From Dipteris shenzhenensis (lineage: Eukaryota; Polypodiophyta; Polypodiopsida; Gleicheniales), in the NCBI GenBank assembly GCA_047967505.1, contig CM106541.1: DNA of 64,000 nucleotides. One strand, given 5' to 3'. Shown here piece by piece: positions 1 to 11,739 of this stretch. The stretch's first letter is position 1. Each line of letters starts with the position of its first letter. Made by a program: the position numbers and the translations under genes. The notes beneath the pieces are model-generated. The model was given only the letters and a program-made list of their open reading frames with translations, was not told where the DNA came from and made no database searches.

Positions 1-1723
1 AGAGAAAGAGAAAAGAGAGAGAGAGAAAGGAGTGCCGAGAGGGAGAGAGAGAGACCGCGAGAGAGAGAGGGGGAGAGAGAGAGAGGGGGGGAGGCGCAAT
101 GGGAAGGAGAGAGAGAGAGAGTGGGGAGGGAGAGAGAGGGAGGGAGAGAGTGGGGCGCGCTGTCGTGTCAGCGCACGAGAGAGAGAGAGAGGGGAGGGAG
201 AGAGAGTGGGGAGAGAGAGAGAGAGGGGGAGACACAATACGGGGGGGGAGAGAGAGAGTGGGGAGGGAGAGAGGGGGGAGAGAGAGAGTGGGGAGAGAGA
301 GAGAGGGGGGAGGCGCAGCGTGAGGGGGGGGAGGGAGAGGGAGGGAGAGAGGGGCACGCTACCACGATAGCACTCGAGAGAGAGAGGGGGCAGAGAGAGA
401 GTGGGGAGAGAGAGAGAGGGGGGGGAGGCACAGCGCGAGGGGGGGAGAGAGAGAGTGGGGAGGGAGAGAGGGGGGTGCTACCACAGTAGCGCGCGAGAGA
501 GAGAGAGGCACAACGCGAGGGGGGGGAGGGGAGGGAGAGAGGGGCGCACTACCATGGCAACGCGCGAGAGAGAGAAGGGGGGAGAGAGAGAGGGGGGAGG
601 TATAGCGCGAGGGGGGGGGAAGAGAGGGGTGCGCTGCCACAGCAGCATGCGAGAGAGAGAGGGGGGAGAGAGAGAATGGGCAGAGACAGAGAGGGGGGGA
701 GGCGCAATGCAAGGGGGGGAGAGAGAGTGTGGGGAGGGAGAGAGAGAGGGAGGGAGAGGGGCGCACTGCCACAGCGGCGCGTGAGAGAGACAGGAGGGGG
801 AGAGGGAGAGTGGGGAGAGAGAGAGAGGGGGGGAGGCGCAGTGCGAGGAAGGGGAGAGAGAGAGGGGGAGGGAGAGAGGGGCACACTACCACGCTATTGC
901 GACAGCGCACGAGAGAGAGGGGGAGAGAGAGAGTGGGGAGAGAGAGAGGGGGGGAGGCATAGCGTGAGGGAGAGAGTGCGGAGGGAGAGGGGCATGTTGC
1001 CACAACAGCGCGCAAGAGAGACAGGGGGAGAGAGAGAATGGAGAGAGAGAGAGATGGGGGGAGGCACAAGATGAGGGGAAAGAGAGAGAGGGGGAGGGAG
1101 AGAGGGGCGCGCTGCCACGGCAGTGCGCGAGAGAGAGAGGGGGGAGATGTAGCACGAGAGGGGGGAGAGAGAGGGGGGAGGGAGAGAGCGGCATGCTACC
1201 GCGGCACAGCGCACGAGAGAGAGAGGGGGGTAGAGAGAGAGTGGGGAGAGAGAGAGAGGGAGGGAGGCACAGTGCGAGGGGGGGAGGGAGAGAGGGGCGT
1301 GCTGCCATGGCAGCACGTGAGAGAGAGAGGGGGGAGAGAGAGAGTGGGGAGAGAGAGAGAGGGGGGGAGGCACAGTACGAGGGGGGGAAGAGAGAGAGGG
1401 GCGTGCTGTCGCAGCAGCACGCGAGAGAGACAGGGAAAGAGAGAGAGAGTGGGGAGAGAGAGAGGGGGGGAGGCACAGCACGAGGGGGGGAGGGAAAGAG
1501 TGGGGAGGGAGAGAGAGGGAGGAAGAGAGGGGCATGAGAGAGAGAGAGTGGGAGGAGTGGGAGAGAGAGGAGAGCGAGAGAGAGAGAGAGAGAGTGGGAG
1601 GGAGAGAGAGGGGCATGGGCACCGCGAGAGAGGGAGTGGGAGAGAGAGGAAGTGGGAGAGAGAGGAGAGAAAGAGTAGGAGAACGAGAGAGAGTGGGAGG
1701 GAGAGAGAGGGGCACGCTGCCAC

Positions 1724-1759
<36 letters not shown>

Positions 1760-1873
1760 TGGGAAAGAGTAGAGAAAGATAGAGTGGGAGAGAGTAGGAG
1801 AGCGAGAGAGAAGAGAGAGAGGCACAATGCGCAAGTGAGAGAGATAGAGAGAGAAAAAGAGAGGAGAGAGTGG

Positions 1874-1928
<55 letters not shown>

Positions 1929-2007
1929 GGGAAATGAAGAGGAGGGGAGAGACTAAATAAAGATGAGAGGAAACATAGACTAGAGGGGAGAGGAAATAAA
2001 AAGGAGA

Positions 2008-2070
<63 letters not shown>

Positions 2071-2250
2071 AAAAAGAGAGGGAGAGGAGAGATGAGAGAG
2101 AGAGAAGCATACTAGAGTGAGAGAGAGAGAGAGACAAGAAGAAGAGAGAAGCGTACTAGCATGAGAGAGAGAGAAGAAGAAGAGAGGAGATGAGAGAGAT
2201 TGACGAGAGATGGACGAGAGATGAAAATTTAGAGAGGGAGGGCACAAGAG
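1..2250. repeat. purine-rich GA minisatellite of the outer element's gene X intron
   Basis: The plus strand is almost pure G and A, broken every 80-120 bases by short GC-rich palindrome relics such as gcgctgccacggcagtgcgc. It matches the array at 11,740-14,060 in position relative to gene X, so it should be the same intron in the outer element copy. Long open frames here on both strands (Arg/Glu/Gly or Ser/Leu/Pro only) come from the low-complexity sequence and are not genes. Confidence 0.9.
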
Positions 2251-3183
2251 AAAGTACGATCAGAGATAGAAAATCTTACCAATGAGGAGGAGAAATGAGT
2301 GGGCGACGATCAAGGAGAGATAGAGGAGAGATGTTTTGATGGAAGAATTTGGGAGCTACAATCAATGAGGCATATTAGAGGAGATTGGTGTGTGATTTAG
2401 TCGAAACATAAACAAACAAAACTATAAACCTTGGTGTTTGAAAAGAGAAACGTGTGGAAACTTGAATTTCAAATTTCCTGCCTTTTTTCAAACTATGAAT
2501 CCTTGTGTTTGAAAAGATAAACATGTGGAAACTTGAAAATTGTGATAAAAGACAACCTTGTGTTTGAAAAGACAAACGTGTGGAAACTTGAAAAGTGTGA
2601 AAAGACAAACGTGTGCGAAAAGGAAAACTTGTGGAAACTTGAATTTTAAAATTTCCTTTGTTTTTAAATTTAAAATGAGTTTCACTTCCATTTTCAATTT
2701 ACTAGTTTAATTTGTCAATTAAATTTTCTGAAATATAGTTTACAAAAATGCATTTTGTTTTGGAATATAGAAAGTATAATTTTAATTTTATTACATTCTT
2801 TAAAATTTTAAAAGTAGTTTAACTTACATTCGTTATTATTACTTTAATTTATTTCTTTTTAGGGAGAATTAATATATTCTTCTAGGTGAATATTAAATTT
2901 TTAATTTTAAGTCTTATTTTCTTAATTTTATGTTATTTTTTCATAAACTTTAAGTTAAATTGAATTTATTCATATTTTAAATTTTGTGATTTCAAAATTT
3001 TAAGTCTTATTTTCTTAATTTTACGTTATTTTTTCATAATATTTAAGTTAAATTGAATTTATTTATATTTCAAATTTTGTGATTTCAAACTAATAAGAAT
3101 TTACTTTGTCAAAGTTTAAACTTCTTATGATTGTGAATTTTAGATTCTTATTAGTTTTAAGTTAAATTAATTTGAATTAAAAA
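2251..3183. repeat. AT-rich intron segment with short tandem repeats (outer copy)
   Basis: After the GA array comes an A/T-rich stretch. From about 2,425 to 2,645 it holds four imperfect repeats around the words tgtttgaaaagacaaacgtg and tggaaacttg. The stretch is repeated, with changes, at 14,100-15,160 in the inner element copy. No gene is seen; the open frames here are repeat artefacts. Confidence 0.75.
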
Positions 3184-3645
3184 AGAGTTTGGGGGTTTGG
3201 GTTTAAGGTTTGGGGATGAGGGTTTAGGGTTTCGGAGTCAGGGCTTAGGGTTTGGGGTTAGGGGTTAGGGGTTTACGGTTTAGGGTTTGGGTTTGGGGTT
3301 AGTGTTAGGGCGTTAGTATTTAGGGGTTAGGGTTTAGGGTTTAGGGTTTAGGTTTAGGGATTCAGGGTTTAGGAATTAGGGTTTAGGATTTGGTTGGGTC
3401 TAGGGTTTTGAGGTTTGGGTTTAGGGCTTAGGGTTTTGGGGTTAGGTTTTAGGGTTTTAAGGTTTGGGGGTTAGGGTTTATGGTTTGGAGTTTAGGGTTA
3501 AGGGTTTGGGTATTTGGATTTAGGATTTAGGTTTGGGTTTGGGGCTTTGGGTTTAGGGTTCAAGATTTGGGGTTAGGTTTTAAGATTTGAAGGTTTGGGT
3601 TTCGCGTTTAGGGTTTAGGGTTTAGGGTTTAGGATTTGGAGTCAA
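3184..3645 (+). repeat. degenerate interstitial TTTAGGG telomere-type array
   Basis: Many variants of TTTAGGG (ttagggtttaggg, tttggggttaggg) run with the G-rich strand on plus. The matching place in the inner copy (about 15,150) has no array, so it was gained here or lost there. TTTAGGG is the usual plant telomere repeat. The degeneracy shows an old interstitial array, not a working chromosome end. Confidence 0.9.
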
Positions 3646-4520
3646 ATTAAATTTGTGTTTTTTATTATTTAAATTCAAATTTATTAAGATTTTAACTTCT
3701 TATTAATGTGAATGTTCAATTCTTATGAGTTATAAGTAAATTAGTTTTTGAAAATATAAATTTTATCTTTTTTAAACTCACAGCCTGAGTGTATTAAAAA
3801 GAATAATGGAAAATAGATTATTTTTTACTTTTAATTCACAACCTAAGGATATTAAAAAGAACAATGGAAAATAAATTATTTCTTACTTTTCTTCGCTTCG
3901 ACGGTTGGTGTAGTCTAGATTAGCATAGATTAGTTTGTCCTTAGAGGAGAGAACTCCAAAAAAACCAATCAAAGCCATGCTCAAAATTTCTCGACTAGTT
4001 CCTAATCGGAGTCAGTTCATTCGTTCACATTCGGTTTCACACTCACAACAACCCTACCATTTAAGCAACGATCAAGGTTTTTAAACTTTCAAGATGATTG
4101 AAAGTTATATCAGTGGACATGACAGATTACAATTGAATCAGTTAAGGGACTAGACATAGTAGATTATATTTGTACCAGTTATGGGAGTTGACAGAGCATT
4201 TGACACTTATATCAGTTACGGGAGTTGACAGAGCATTTTGCACTTATATCTGACAGACTTCAAATGTGTATTCGATTGTACTTTATTTCATTTTACACTA
4301 TCCACGAGATCATTGTAAATCCTTATTTTTTTTCACATTTATGCATGTGTCTAAGCCTTGTAAAGCCTTTTAGGCTATTCCCAAAGCATGAAATTGACAC
4401 TTATATGATTTGGAAGAATAAAAACTTGAGATGTATTAATGGGACTCATTGCACTTTTGATTTATCAAAGTAATTATAGTTTGTCAAAGTACCTAAAATT
4501 TGTGTTGTGCTTTAATATAG
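3646..4520 (+). other. 3' part of outer gene X first intron
   Basis: This stretch repeats at 15,150-16,275 in the inner copy and leads to a splice acceptor (tttaatatag) at 4,519-4,520, just before the gene X start codon. At 4,105-4,250 there are short tandem repeats around gggagttgacagagcatttt. No gene lies within it. Confidence 0.6.
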
Positions 4521-4805
4521 GATGGATCTTGAGGCTATAGCATTTGTCAATGGTATGACACTAAAATACAATGGAAGAATTTATGCCCCAAAGGACTTCA
4601 CCAACTGGACCGTTGTTGACACAACAAAAAAAGCATGGTCCTTGATATTAAGTAAAGGAAATCTCATTCTAGTGATGACAAAGAGAGAGTTAGAGAAAGA
4701 TGAATGTATCTTTCTCAAAGAGCAATTTGATTCAAGGGGGCACCTTACTAGAAATAAAAATAGCAATACAATGATGATTTACACAAAGTCAAGAATGAGC
4801 AATAG
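4521..4805 (+). pseudogene. gene X, outer copy, N-terminal fragment cut by the inner element
   Basis: The start codon at 4,522 directly follows a splice acceptor. The product begins MDLEAIAFVNGMTLKYNGRI and stays collinear with the inner copy at 16,277 for about 95 residues, up to ...SRMSNR. The sequence then passes without a gap into the terminal inverted repeat of the inner element at 4,806. The missing continuation (SFLLSKKDAM...) resumes at 23,873, beyond the other end of that element. A small frameshift after the word LEKDE also separates it from the inner copy. The product is unnamed; see gene X at 16,277. Confidence 0.85.
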
Positions 4806-4832
4806 AAACACTTATTTCATTAATTTTGGACT
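4806..4832 (+). repeat. left terminal inverted repeat of the inner element
   Basis: 27 bases beginning AAACACTTATTTC, exact reverse complement of 23,844-23,870. It abuts the gene X codons for SNR at 4,805. Confidence 0.85.
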
Positions 4833-5580
4833 CATATGTCTACTTTTGGACTATTCATTAAAATCCTTCCCAACTGAAAAGTTTACTTTATGAAACTGTC
4901 ATTCGAGAATCAAAAGTTTACTTTCTGGCACTATCATTTTCACATAAGACATTTCAAAATATCTCTCTACAATGTTGTACAAATAATGCAAAAACTACTA
5001 TTAAATCCTAAATTTGTATTTCTTGTTTATAAGAATCATATTCTTAAAATAAAAAATCCGAGTTATTAGTTTAAATCCATGAAAAACCATGCTATTGAGG
5101 ATTCACAACATTGTAAAAATGTATACATAAGAGACCTGTAAGACTCTTTTTACTTTCAATGCAAAAAACTATAACACTCTTGAATATTCAAGAAATTAAA
5201 AGGTTTATATACACATGAGACATGATGGAAGCCTCTTTTGTACTCCAAAAAATAGCAATAGCTATGCTTGCAATTTTACATTATCATGTCATAAGTTTTA
5301 CAACAAATATTGCTCTGGATGAGTCTTTGTACAAAGGATCTCCTGTGGCCTTTTCAATAATTTAATTTTTCCTTTACAATGAGTTTAGTATAAATGGGCG
5401 ATCCAAACATTTGCTTGTTTGAATGTCCTTTCTATCATGATCACAGAAATGAGCGATCCAAACATTTGCTTGTTCAGAATGTCCTTTCTATCGTCACTTG
5501 TCGCTTGGGTGCCATCTTCATTCACTCTCATCTGACAACCACCACCACCTTCACTCTTTCTCGATATTTGAATGGTGTTA
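4833..5580. other. 3' flank of the DUF7869-like gene, no gene seen
   Basis: AT-rich with no convincing coding sequence. At about 5,395-5,500 a segment containing gcgatccaaacatttgcttg is duplicated in tandem with a period near 56 bases, probably in the 3' untranslated end of the minus-strand gene. Confidence 0.5.
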
Positions 5581-8500
5581 TCATGGGCATTCTTCATTTG
5601 CACTATCTCCTTCTACTTCCTCCCGGGCGAGCATCTTTGTGAACTCTGTAATGTGCGTAATGATTGGTTGCGGTAATTTTATTTTGTCTTCTACATCATA
5701 CCCCATGTGCTTCTTTGTTTTCTTTGACCTTGATTTCCAGGATACTATGACTGTCTCTGTGGAAAGTCTTGAAATTGCTTCATGGTTTGGGACCCATTTC
5801 TTTTTCAAACAACTACTATACAATGTACTGTTATCTTGGTTCTCCTTCCTGCCCCTTGGCTCATACCATACCGCTATAAATGTTGTAGCTCTCCCCCGGT
5901 CATCCATGCTCACATCAACTACTTTCGCAACCCAAAACTTCACGTTCTCATGTTCATCATCCGATGGTTGAACTGCAACAAAACAATGGACATCTATGTC
6001 TATTTGTGGCATAAACTCTCTCTTCTTGGGTCCACAATATGGACGTGGGAGCAACGATTCAAACTCATTTTCAAAGAGACCACATGCTGGACGCAAGTCA
6101 TTACCAACATTTGGCCAAAATAAAGGCCGTTCTACCTTAATATCATCTTCTCGCATTTTTGCAAGGTCCTTTATCAATTGGTAGGTCTTGCTAATTACAA
6201 CAGTAGTGTGTTCCTTCCAAGAGGGCTTCCAATCAGGAAATCTCCGGAGCATTTCCTCTTTGTATGCAATAAAAGCTTTTAAGCCTTCTATTTCATCTTT
6301 GGATTTCTCGCTGAATTCTTTTATAGGAGCCCATGTTGGATGCATTTCTTTGCTCGGGATTGAAGTTAAGAGAGAGTAAGGTTCTTCAGGTTCCCATTTT
6401 GTATCAAGAGAATAGTGTTGCCATTGCATCACTGGTTTTTCATCCTTTAAGAAAAATCAAAAATAGTGTGGAGCGCTATGACCAATCAGGGCATCACCAC
6501 CTTTTTGTATGAAAGGTAGAATAAAGCTCTTCCAATCATACATCCTCTCAACCATTGAGCATATTGTTCCTTCCTTACGGCCACCAACTTGCCTCCCACA
6601 TTTTCTTATCAAGTCATCCATTGTCTCCATGTCCTTGTGTTTTAGTTCTCTTGAAACTGTGCTAAATACCTGATCGATATCCTCATGTGTGTGCCCAACC
6701 AACAAAAACCCAACTTCAATCTCATTGAAGATTCTATGAGCGATTAGCATTGAGCAAAATGCAAAGAAGAGTACATTCTTATTCTCTCGTCCGCAATTGT
6801 CTGCTTGTATTCTGAAAGTTGCTAGTAGGCGACCTTTTTCTGCATGTACATTGTGAATTGCCTTCATAACGGATGTTACAACTTGATTGCTATCGTGTAG
6901 ATGCAAGGAATCAATCCATATGTCTGCAAAAAACTTAAATCCGTGCACTAACACTCCACATAGATGTGTCTTTAAAAAGTATTTGCCTTGTAGCTTAGGT
7001 GGAGTGTTAACGAATCGAGGTAATGTTGTTGTATTTTGATCCATACCATCTACAATAATGCACATGTACTCATTTGGGTGAGCAATAGCTTGCTCCTTCC
7101 AAAATGCATATTTTATTCTAGAATGTCGAACAAGTCCATGATGAAATTCTCTCTTTCTTTTGTAAGCTTCTTTTTGTTCTGGAGATGTTGCACTCTCAAG
7201 TGCTCGCTTTAGATCATCACAGTCATTGCACTTTGACATTTTTTGCCTCTTTGGGATTTTAACATGTCCGAAGCTTTTTTTCCAAAGAGTATACAAAGTA
7301 TGAAAAGATGCCGGTGCATGCCCTCTTTGCCTCTGTGTTTCTCCAATAGAGTTAAATACTTCTTTTTTGGTCAAACCTATCGGAAGATGCATTTCTGATA
7401 GGTGGGGTTGCGATAAAGCATTTTCATAAATGTAATCTTTCAAAATTGCTGTTGCCGCAACCGTTGAGGCTCTTGTTTTGGGCCTTCCTATGTTTCCATG
7501 AATGTTAAATTTAACTCCATACTTTGCTTTATTAGCCAAATTCCAATATGTGCCATGTGATAATCCTGTAATAATGCAATATGCATTATTGCAAATACTT
7601 TTTCCATTTATAAGAGGCCTTATTTGATGTCCTGAACTTCGCCTTCTCTTATCATTTACAAGAAAGCAAGACAATCTCGTGAGTAGGTATTCATTTCTTC
7701 TGCTTCCTTTCCTTTGCCAGACATGTTCTCTACAACCCTTGATGTCATGTAAGTTAATGGATCGCATACATGTATGCTTACAGCATGTAGATCGCATTGC
7801 TTCTAGCATAACATCTTCATTCATTACTCTTATTCTCTTTGGTTGCTTTTCTAGATCTGCCTGCACTCATTGTCTTTTCATGCATCTGTATGTCCGTTTT
7901 GGGACCTTCTGTACAATCTTATTTGGATTTGTGTAGTTCTCCTTGTAAGATTTATTTGTCACGTTGTTTTCATGAGATGTTGCATCCTTGATCTTATCAC
8001 TCTGACAGTCAAATACTGAAAATTCCTTTGTTGATGTCATCCTTGCTTTTGATACATTCGTCAAACCATTTGTAACATTTACAGGTTCACAATCAAAGTC
8101 AAACACCGAATAGTCCTTTGTTGATCTCATCCCTACTTTTGATACAATCGTAGAACCACTTGTCACAATGGCATTAGAGTGTCCCAAATGATCTTCAAAC
8201 TCATCTATTCCTGAGAGAACATCACTCATTGATGCACTTTCTATGGAATTCATAACTCCATAGTCAGTGGTGATAGAGTGTCCAGAATGATCTTCAAACT
8301 CATCTATTCCTGAGAGAACATCGCTCATTGATGCACTTTCTATGGATTTCATAACTCCATAGTCTTGAAACTCCTCTACTCCAGAGAGAACATCACTCAT
8401 TATACTATCGTGCATGATTTCCATAATTCCATAGTTACCTGCTTTGACTCCAAGAACTTTATCAGTATCCATGAAGCCATCCATGCTTGAAGATATAACA

Positions 8501-9322
8501 CTTTTGACATCTTTGCCCAAGTTCTCAGTGTGCATGAACTCATCCACCCCGGATAAGGCATCACTTGTGAAATATTTTTATTTCTCGGTACCAATGAACT
8601 CATCGACTTCTGATAAGACGTCAGTGCTATAGTTGAGTGCATTGGAATCATCCATCTCTGAAGGAATAAAGCTTGGTACATTGGCATATTCTTTCAATTC
8701 TTTGATGTTGTAGTATACATTATGTTTATCATTAAAAACCACATGCCGAGTCTTTCCAATCTTTAAAAATTGCATGCTCCATCTCAAATCCTTACCTACC
8801 TCATAGTAGGGACCATCCAATGACATTGAGTTATCATCCATACCATCATCAGTAACTTTTTGAATTCTCATCTGCGCAAATGTCCAGTGTTCAACTTGTT
8901 CAAATCCCAAGACTTGACCTTCTGCTACATACTTATTTGTAAATGATAACATTTGTAAAATATCTCCCACTCTAAAATCCAAAGATATGCACTTTGTATT
9001 CCTGATGACATGTGTTGGATAAGTCTCATCTCTGTCCCATGCAATAAATGCTTTGTTGGAAGTATTATAGGGCATAACATCTCCAAGGATTTCCATATCC
9101 CCACACTTATGCTTTAGCTCAACATGTGCACTAAGAATCCTTGATACGATAACCGCCACCTTATCTTCGCCAAGTCTTCTAAAGTGACAAATAGAATTTG
9201 GATCACTTTCATGGATTGTAGCAAATGCAACTACTTCTCTTTTGCAACATAAAATCACCTCCATCCCCGGAATAAATTTTGTAGCCATCTCCTTTGTGAG
9301 TTTCCTTTGCAAACAAGCTGTA
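5581..9322 (-). pseudogene. DUF7869-like (probable DDE-type) transposase gene with three in-frame stops
   Basis: A single reading frame of about 1,240 codons runs from a splice acceptor (tgttacag) near 9,323 to 5,581. It is cut by TAA at 8,578, TGA at 7,867 and TGA at 6,457, with no frame change. The likely start is the ATG of MATKFIPGMEV. The N-terminal part (to about residue 250) resembles the small domain of plant transposase-associated proteins (DUF8039-like: VAFATIHESDP, then NKAFIAWDRDE). An acidic repeat region follows with four MSDVLSG units. The central part holds IVDGMDQ, RIQADNCGRENKN and GHTHEDIDQVFS, which I recognise as the DUF7869 signature and read as an RNase H-like D-D-E/D centre. 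The C-terminal part has a BAH/chromo-like stretch (FWVAKVVDV, AVWYEPRG). It is the best transposase candidate for the element. Confidence 0.75.
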
Positions 9323-9422
9323 ACAACCATTATAAAGAACATTAGTCTCTTCTCAATAATCTACTTTATTAATGATTTAAAAATCCAGAACTTGTTTGAA
9401 AATTTAATCAGACACTAACCAA
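9323..9422. other. intron or 5' flank of the DUF7869-like gene
   Basis: About 100 AT-rich bases lie between the acceptor of the minus-strand coding exon and the telomere-like array. The 5' exon and promoter of that gene must lie within or beyond the array; I could not find them. Confidence 0.4.
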
Positions 9423-10504
9423 TAACAACCGTAAACCAATAACAACCCTAAACCCTAAACCCTAAACCGTAAACCAAAACAACCCTAAACCCTCAACCCT
9501 AACCAATAACAACCCTAAACCCTAAACCCTAAACCCTAACTCCCAAACCCTAAACCCTAAACCCTAAACCCTAACCCCCAAACCCTAAACCCTAAACCCT
9601 AACCCCCAAACCCCAAACCCTAACTCCCAAACACTAAACCCTAAACCCTAAACCTTAAACCCTAACTCCTAAACCCTAAACCCTAACTCCCAAACCCTAA
9701 ACCCTAAACCCTAAACCCTTAACCCTAACCCCCAAACCCTAAACCCTAAACCCTAACCCCCAAACCCTAAACCCTAAACCCTAACCCCCAAACCGTAACC
9801 CTAACTCCCAAAACCCTAAACCCTAAACCCTAAACCCTAAACCCTAAACCCTTAACCCTAACCCCCAAACCCTAAACTCTAAACCCTAACTCCTAAACCC
9901 TAGACCCTAAACCCTAAACCCTAAACCCTAACCCCCAAACACTAAACTCTAAACCCTAACCCCCAAACCCTAAACCCTAACTCCTAAACCCTAAACCCTA
10001 CCCTAAACCCTAACTCCCAAACCCTAAACCCCAAACCCTAAACCCTAAAACTTAAACTCTAACTCCCAAACCCTAAATCCAAACCCCCAAACCCTAAACC
10101 CTAAACCCTAACTCCCAAACCCTAAACCCTAAACCCTAAACCCTAAACCCTAAATCCTAACTCCCAAACCCTAAACCCTAAACCCTAAACCCTAAACCCT
10201 AACTCTGAAACCCTAAACCCTAAACCCTAAACCCTAAACCTTAAACTCTAACTCCCAAACCCTAAACCCTAACCCCCAAACCCTAAACCCTAAACCCCAA
10301 ACCCTAAATCCTAAACCCTAAACCCTAAATCCTAAACCCTAACCCCCAAACCCTAAACCCTAAACCACCAAACTCTAAACCCTAACCCCCAAACCCTAAC
10401 CCTCAAACCTTGAACCCTAAACCCTAAACCCTAAACCCTAAACCCTAACTCACCAAACCCCAAATCCTAAACCCAAACCACGAAATCCTAAACCTTAAAT
10501 CCTA
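9423..10504 (-). repeat. interstitial CCCTAAA telomere-type array, about 1.1 kb
   Basis: More than 100 units of CCCTAAA with frequent aactcccaaac and aacccccaaac variants, G-rich strand on minus. It lies between the two divergent genes of the inner element. Orientation is opposite to the array at 3,184-3,645. Confidence 0.95.
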
Positions 10505-10559
10505 TGAGTGTTTTCAAGTAATATCATTTATTTAAGTAATAGTTTTAATTAGAATTCAT

Positions 10560-11470
10560 AAGTAATAGTGGAATTGATAGTTGGGAGGGTGGTAGTGGGA
10601 GAAAGGGAGAGTGGGAAAGTCGAGAAAGGGAGTGTGGGAGGGTGGTAGTGGGAGAGGGAGTGGGAATGGGGGCGGTAAGGGTGGGAGGATGGGAGTGGGA
10701 GTGGGAGAGGGAGTGGGAATGGGGGAGGTGGGGGTGGGGGTGGGGGTGGGAGAATGGGAGTGGGAGTGGGAGAGGGAGTGGGAATGGGGGAGGTGGGGGT
10801 GGGGGTGGGAGAATGGGAGTGGGAGTGGGAGAGGGAGTGGGAATGGGGGAGGTGGGGGTGGGGTGAGGGTGGGAGGATGGGAGTGGGAGTGGGAGGGGTG
10901 GGGAGTGGGAGTGGGAGGATGGGAGTGGGAGAGGGAGCGGGAATGGGGGAGGTGGGGGTGGAAGTGGGAGGGGTGAGGTGGGAGGATGGGAGTGGGAATG
11001 GGGGAGGTGGGGGGGGTGGGAAAATGGGAGTGGGAGTGGGAATGGGGGAGGTGGGGGGGTGGGAAAATGGGAGTGGGAGAGGGAGTGGGAGGATGGGAGT
11101 GGGAGGGGTGAGGTGGGAGGATAAGGGTGGGAGAATGGGAGTGGGAGTGGGAATGGGGGGGGAGGGGTGGGGGTGGGAGGATGGGAGTGGGAGTGAGGTG
11201 TGTAGGTGGGAGGATGGGAGGATGGGAGTGGGTGGGAGAATGGGAGTGGGAGTGGGAGTGGGAATGGGGGAGGTGGGGGTGGGGTGAGGGTGGGAGTGGG
11301 AGGGGTGGGGTGGGAGGATGGGAGTGGGAGAGGGAGTGGGAATGGGGAAGGTGAAAGAATGGGTGTGGGCGTGGGAGTGAGAATGGGGGAGGTGGGGTGG
11401 GAGGATGGGGGTGGGAGTGGGAGTGGGAATGGGGTGGGAGTGGGAATGGGGTGGGAGGATGGGAGTGGGT
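10560..11470 (+). repeat. G-rich GGGAGTGGGA minisatellite
   Basis: Built from gggagtgggag, gggaatgggggaggt and gggggtgggggt words with at least six near-identical higher-order units of about 60 bases. Dense G-runs on plus give strong G-quadruplex potential. Proline/serine-rich minus-strand open frames here only mirror the repeat. A fragment with the same words recurs at 15,366-15,475. Confidence 0.9.
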
Positions 11471-11477
11471 AATCTAA

Positions 11478-11673
11478 TAGAGAGGCCAATGGGAGAGGAG
11501 ATAATGTTATAGAAGGACCAATGAGAGAGAAGCACTTAAAACCCTAGTTTTTCTTATATATACTCTCCTTCTCTCATTGTTTCTCTCATTTCAACAAGGA
11601 AGAGCAAGAGGAGAAGCAAAAAGAGGAGGAAGAGCAAAAGCAAGCACAAGCATAGATTTCAACTTTTTTCCAG
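11478..11673 (+). promoter_or_regulatory. gene X promoter (CCAAT, TATA) and 5' UTR exon
   Basis: Two CCAAT words (ggccaatggg near 11,483 and gaccaatgag near 11,517) are followed by ttatatatactctcc near 11,553, a good TATA box. A purine-rich leader then ends in a splice donor, TTCCAG|GTACTT, with the exon ending at 11,673. The next good acceptor on this strand that precedes a long frame is at 16,274-16,275, so the first intron would be about 4.6 kb. That pairing is inferred; transcript data would settle it. Confidence 0.6.
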
Positions 11674-11739
11674 GTACTTTTTTTAAAATTTGTATTCTTT
11701 GAAATTTTATTATAGAGACAGAACTTAGAGAGAGAAAAG

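Noticed and set aside
32-2247. Long Arg/Glu/Gly and Ser/Leu/Pro open frames on both strands
   Set aside because: They exist only because the DNA is GA repeats; frames overlap in all registers and have no domain or codon signal.
3184-10504. Head-to-head telomere fusion (TTTAGGG then CCCTAAA)
   Set aside because: The two arrays belong to different element copies, and a TIR junction (4,806) lies between them; the outer array is a local gain or loss in an intron.
10545-11535. Proline-rich, extensin-like minus-strand frames
   Set aside because: The sequence is a G-rich minisatellite; the 'protein' repeats with the DNA unit in several frames at once.
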